DNA from: Oscillospiraceae bacterium
GTDB lineage: Bacteria > Bacillota > Clostridia > WRCU01
Direction: 5' to 3'
Length of the DNA stretch: 5,616 nt
Assembly: GCA_009783805.1 (NCBI GenBank)
Contig: WRCU01000117.1
Location: 1 to 5,616 of the forward strand
Made by a program: the position numbers and the translations under genes. The notes under the pieces were generated by a model. That model worked only from the letters and a program-made list of their open reading frames with translations, searched no databases and was not told where the DNA came from. The stretch's first letter is position 1. Each line of letters begins with the position of its first letter. This document shows, piece by piece, positions 4,737 to 5,616 of the stretch.

Positions 4737-5371
4737 CCGACTTGGCTCTGAGGGAGACGCTGCCGTTGATAGGCCCCCGAACCAAGGAGCATGAGGTGGC
4801 TTCGGAGCTGGAGTACCGGATGCGAAAGGCGGGCGCCCAAGGGCGCTCCTTCGAGACGATCGTGGCGTCCTCGTTCCGGGCAGCGCTGCCGCACGGCACG
4901 GCGACGGACCGCATCATAGGGGACGACGCGTGCTTGGTGCTCGATTTCGGGGCCATATACGAAGGGTACTGTTCGGACATAACCAGGACGATTTTCTTAG
5001 GCGATCCGGGCCCGGAGTTGGAAAGGATATACGGGATCGTCCTGGCCGCGCAGGAAGAGGCGCTGAAGGCCATTAAGGCCGGGGTCCCCTGCAGGGACGC
5101 GGACGCCGCGGCGCGCGGCCTGATAGCGGGCGAAGGTTACGGCGACGCCTTCTGGCATAGCCTGGGGCATGGGGTCGGGCTGGAGATACATGAGGCGCCT
5201 AGGGTCTCAGGACGCAGCGACGACGTGTTGGCGACGGGGATGGTAATCACGGTGGAGCCGGGCATATACGTGGAGGGGTTGGGCGGGGTGCGCACGGAAA
5301 ACGCCGTGGTCGTCCTGGAAGGCGGGTACCGCGACCTTACGGGTTTCGGCAAGGCTTTGACGCGTATATAA
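4679..5371 (+). CDS. Xaa-Pro peptidase, M24 catalytic domain (C-terminal part of the frameshifted gene)
   Basis: This frame carries the complete pita-bread catalytic domain of an M24B metallopeptidase, which removes the residue before proline in peptides (aminopeptidase P or prolidase type) in the cytoplasm. All metal ligands are visible, numbered from ATG 4679: Asp89 in VLDFGAIYEG, Asp100 in CSDITRT, His164 in GHGVGLEIHEAP, Glu193 in TVEPGIY and Glu207 in GVRTENAV. His72 in LPHG is also conserved. The residue after Glu207 is Asn where Asp is more common. The domain starts at once with the family's linker helix (MRAAKDEGEV), and ATG 4679 has no clear ribosome binding site, so it is probably not a natural start. 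If translated alone, it could only be by coupling, because the upstream frame ends 57 bases further on. With the part at 4302 it makes one normal-length enzyme. It precedes efp, a common pairing (Bacillus yqhT-efp). Confidence 0.9.
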   Translation: MRAAKDEGEVRVMAEAARIADLALRETLPLIGPRTKEHEVASELEYRMRKAGAQGRSFETIVASSFRAALPHGTATDRIIGDDACLVLDFGAIYEGYCSDITRTIFLGDPGPELERIYGIVLAAQEEALKAIKAGVPCRDADAAARGLIAGEGYGDAFWHSLGHGVGLEIHEAPRVSGRSDDVLATGMVITVEPGIYVEGLGGVRTENAVVVLEGGYRDLTGFGKALTRI

Positions 5372-5397
5372 GGGCGACGGGATGCGATGCGGGCGAA

Positions 5398-5417
5398 CCG
5401 GCGGATGGCCGGCTTTT
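5398..5417 (+). terminator. Weak hairpin with T-run after the peptidase gene
   Basis: CCGGC at 5398-5402 pairs with GCCGG at 5408-5412 around a five-base loop, followed by C and TTTT (5414-5417). The stem has only five pairs, so this is at best a weak intrinsic terminator between the peptidase gene and efp. Its placement just after a stop codon is the main support. Confidence 0.3.
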
Positions 5418-5434
5418 AACCGGACGAACAATAG

Positions 5435-5450
5435 GCCGCCGGACGGCGGC
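5435..5450 (+). other. GC hairpin in the efp leader
   Basis: GCCGCC at 5435-5440 pairs perfectly with GGCGGC at 5445-5450 around a GGAC loop, giving six G-C pairs. It ends five bases before the probable ribosome binding site GGAGAG (5456-5461) and could modulate efp translation, or be chance in GC-rich DNA. No T-run follows, so it is not a terminator. Confidence 0.35.
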
Positions 5451-5470
5451 GGAACGGAGAGCGCAAAAGG

Positions 5471-5616
5471 ATGATAGTAGCGGGGGACTTTAAGAACGGG
5501 GTTACCTTTGAGCTGGACTCGCAGGTCTTCCAGGTGGTGGAGTTCCAGCACGTGAAGCCTGGGAAGGGGTCCGCCTTCGTCCGGACGAAGCTGAAGAACG
5601 TCATCACGGGGGCGAC
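5471..5616 (+). CDS. efp: Elongation factor P, N-terminal part
   Basis: EF-P binds between the P and E sites of ribosomes stalled at consecutive prolines and promotes peptide bond formation. The visible 48 codons cover most of the KOW-like N-terminal domain: [38 protein letters not shown] and LKNVITGA, very close to the usual sequence. The loop KPGKG places the modifiable lysine at position 32, as in Bacillus subtilis EF-P. The loop type resembles Bacillus rather than the E. coli form, which is modified at Lys34 by beta-lysylation. No modification enzyme is visible here. The start is ATG 5471, with GGAGAG at 5456-5461 nine bases upstream. The gene runs off the right edge. The upstream peptidase can also act on proline peptides, a common functional pairing. 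Identification is very confident. Confidence 0.97.
   Translation, partial: MIVAGDFKNGVTFELDSQVFQVVEFQHVKPGKGSAFVRTKLKNVITGA

Noticed and set aside
5357..5371. TTGACG followed by TATATA as an efp promoter
   Set aside because: TATATA is only three bases after TTGACG, and the sequence at the correct 17-base spacing does not resemble a -10 box.
1..5616. CRISPR array, tRNA or rRNA gene, insertion sequence, or defence system
   Set aside because: No regularly spaced repeats, RNA gene signatures, transposase motifs or terminal repeats were seen; the genes are continuous housekeeping types.

Overview
The window is a GC-rich, gene-dense stretch of bacterial chromosome with every supported gene on the + strand. 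Codon choice is distinctive: arginine is very often AGG and isoleucine very often ATA despite the high GC. Ribosome binding sites are unusually G-rich, with runs of five to eight G. The gene content (SepF, YggT, YqeG, a ComFB-family protein, a Bacillus-type EF-P loop) points to the Firmicutes/Clostridia side of the bacterial tree or to Synergistota. The AGG/ATA bias makes me lean towards Synergistota, but this is inference and cannot be settled from the window.

Layout from left to right. Bases 2-400 are the 3' end of a PfkB/ribokinase-family sugar kinase. Bases 428-1675 encode a membrane-anchored HlyD-like protein of 415 residues. A 108-base intergenic region (1676-1783) follows; it holds three GGTTA direct repeats at exact 11-base spacing and a 9-base inverted repeat, and is the best candidate regulatory region here. 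Next comes a division-associated cluster in the order known from Bacillus ylmE-ylmF-ylmG: yggS (PLP homeostasis), sepF (FtsZ membrane anchor) and yggT. A hairpin at 3377-3399 separates it from yqeG, a HAD-family phosphatase. A good sigma-70-type promoter lies between yqeG and a small ComFB-family gene, which is followed two bases later by a Xaa-Pro peptidase gene. The start of efp, encoding elongation factor P, runs off the right edge.

Functionally the window is mostly housekeeping: cell division and envelope (HlyD-like, SepF, YggT), cofactor homeostasis (YggS), and proline-related translation and peptide turnover (Xaa-Pro peptidase beside EF-P, a common pairing). I found no CRISPR array, mobile element, RNA gene or defence system. 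The points most worth a second look are a single-base frameshift that splits the Xaa-Pro peptidase into two overlapping reading frames, the 11-base-periodic GGTTA repeats before yggS, an AT-rich island inside yggS, and the G-tract ribosome binding sites.
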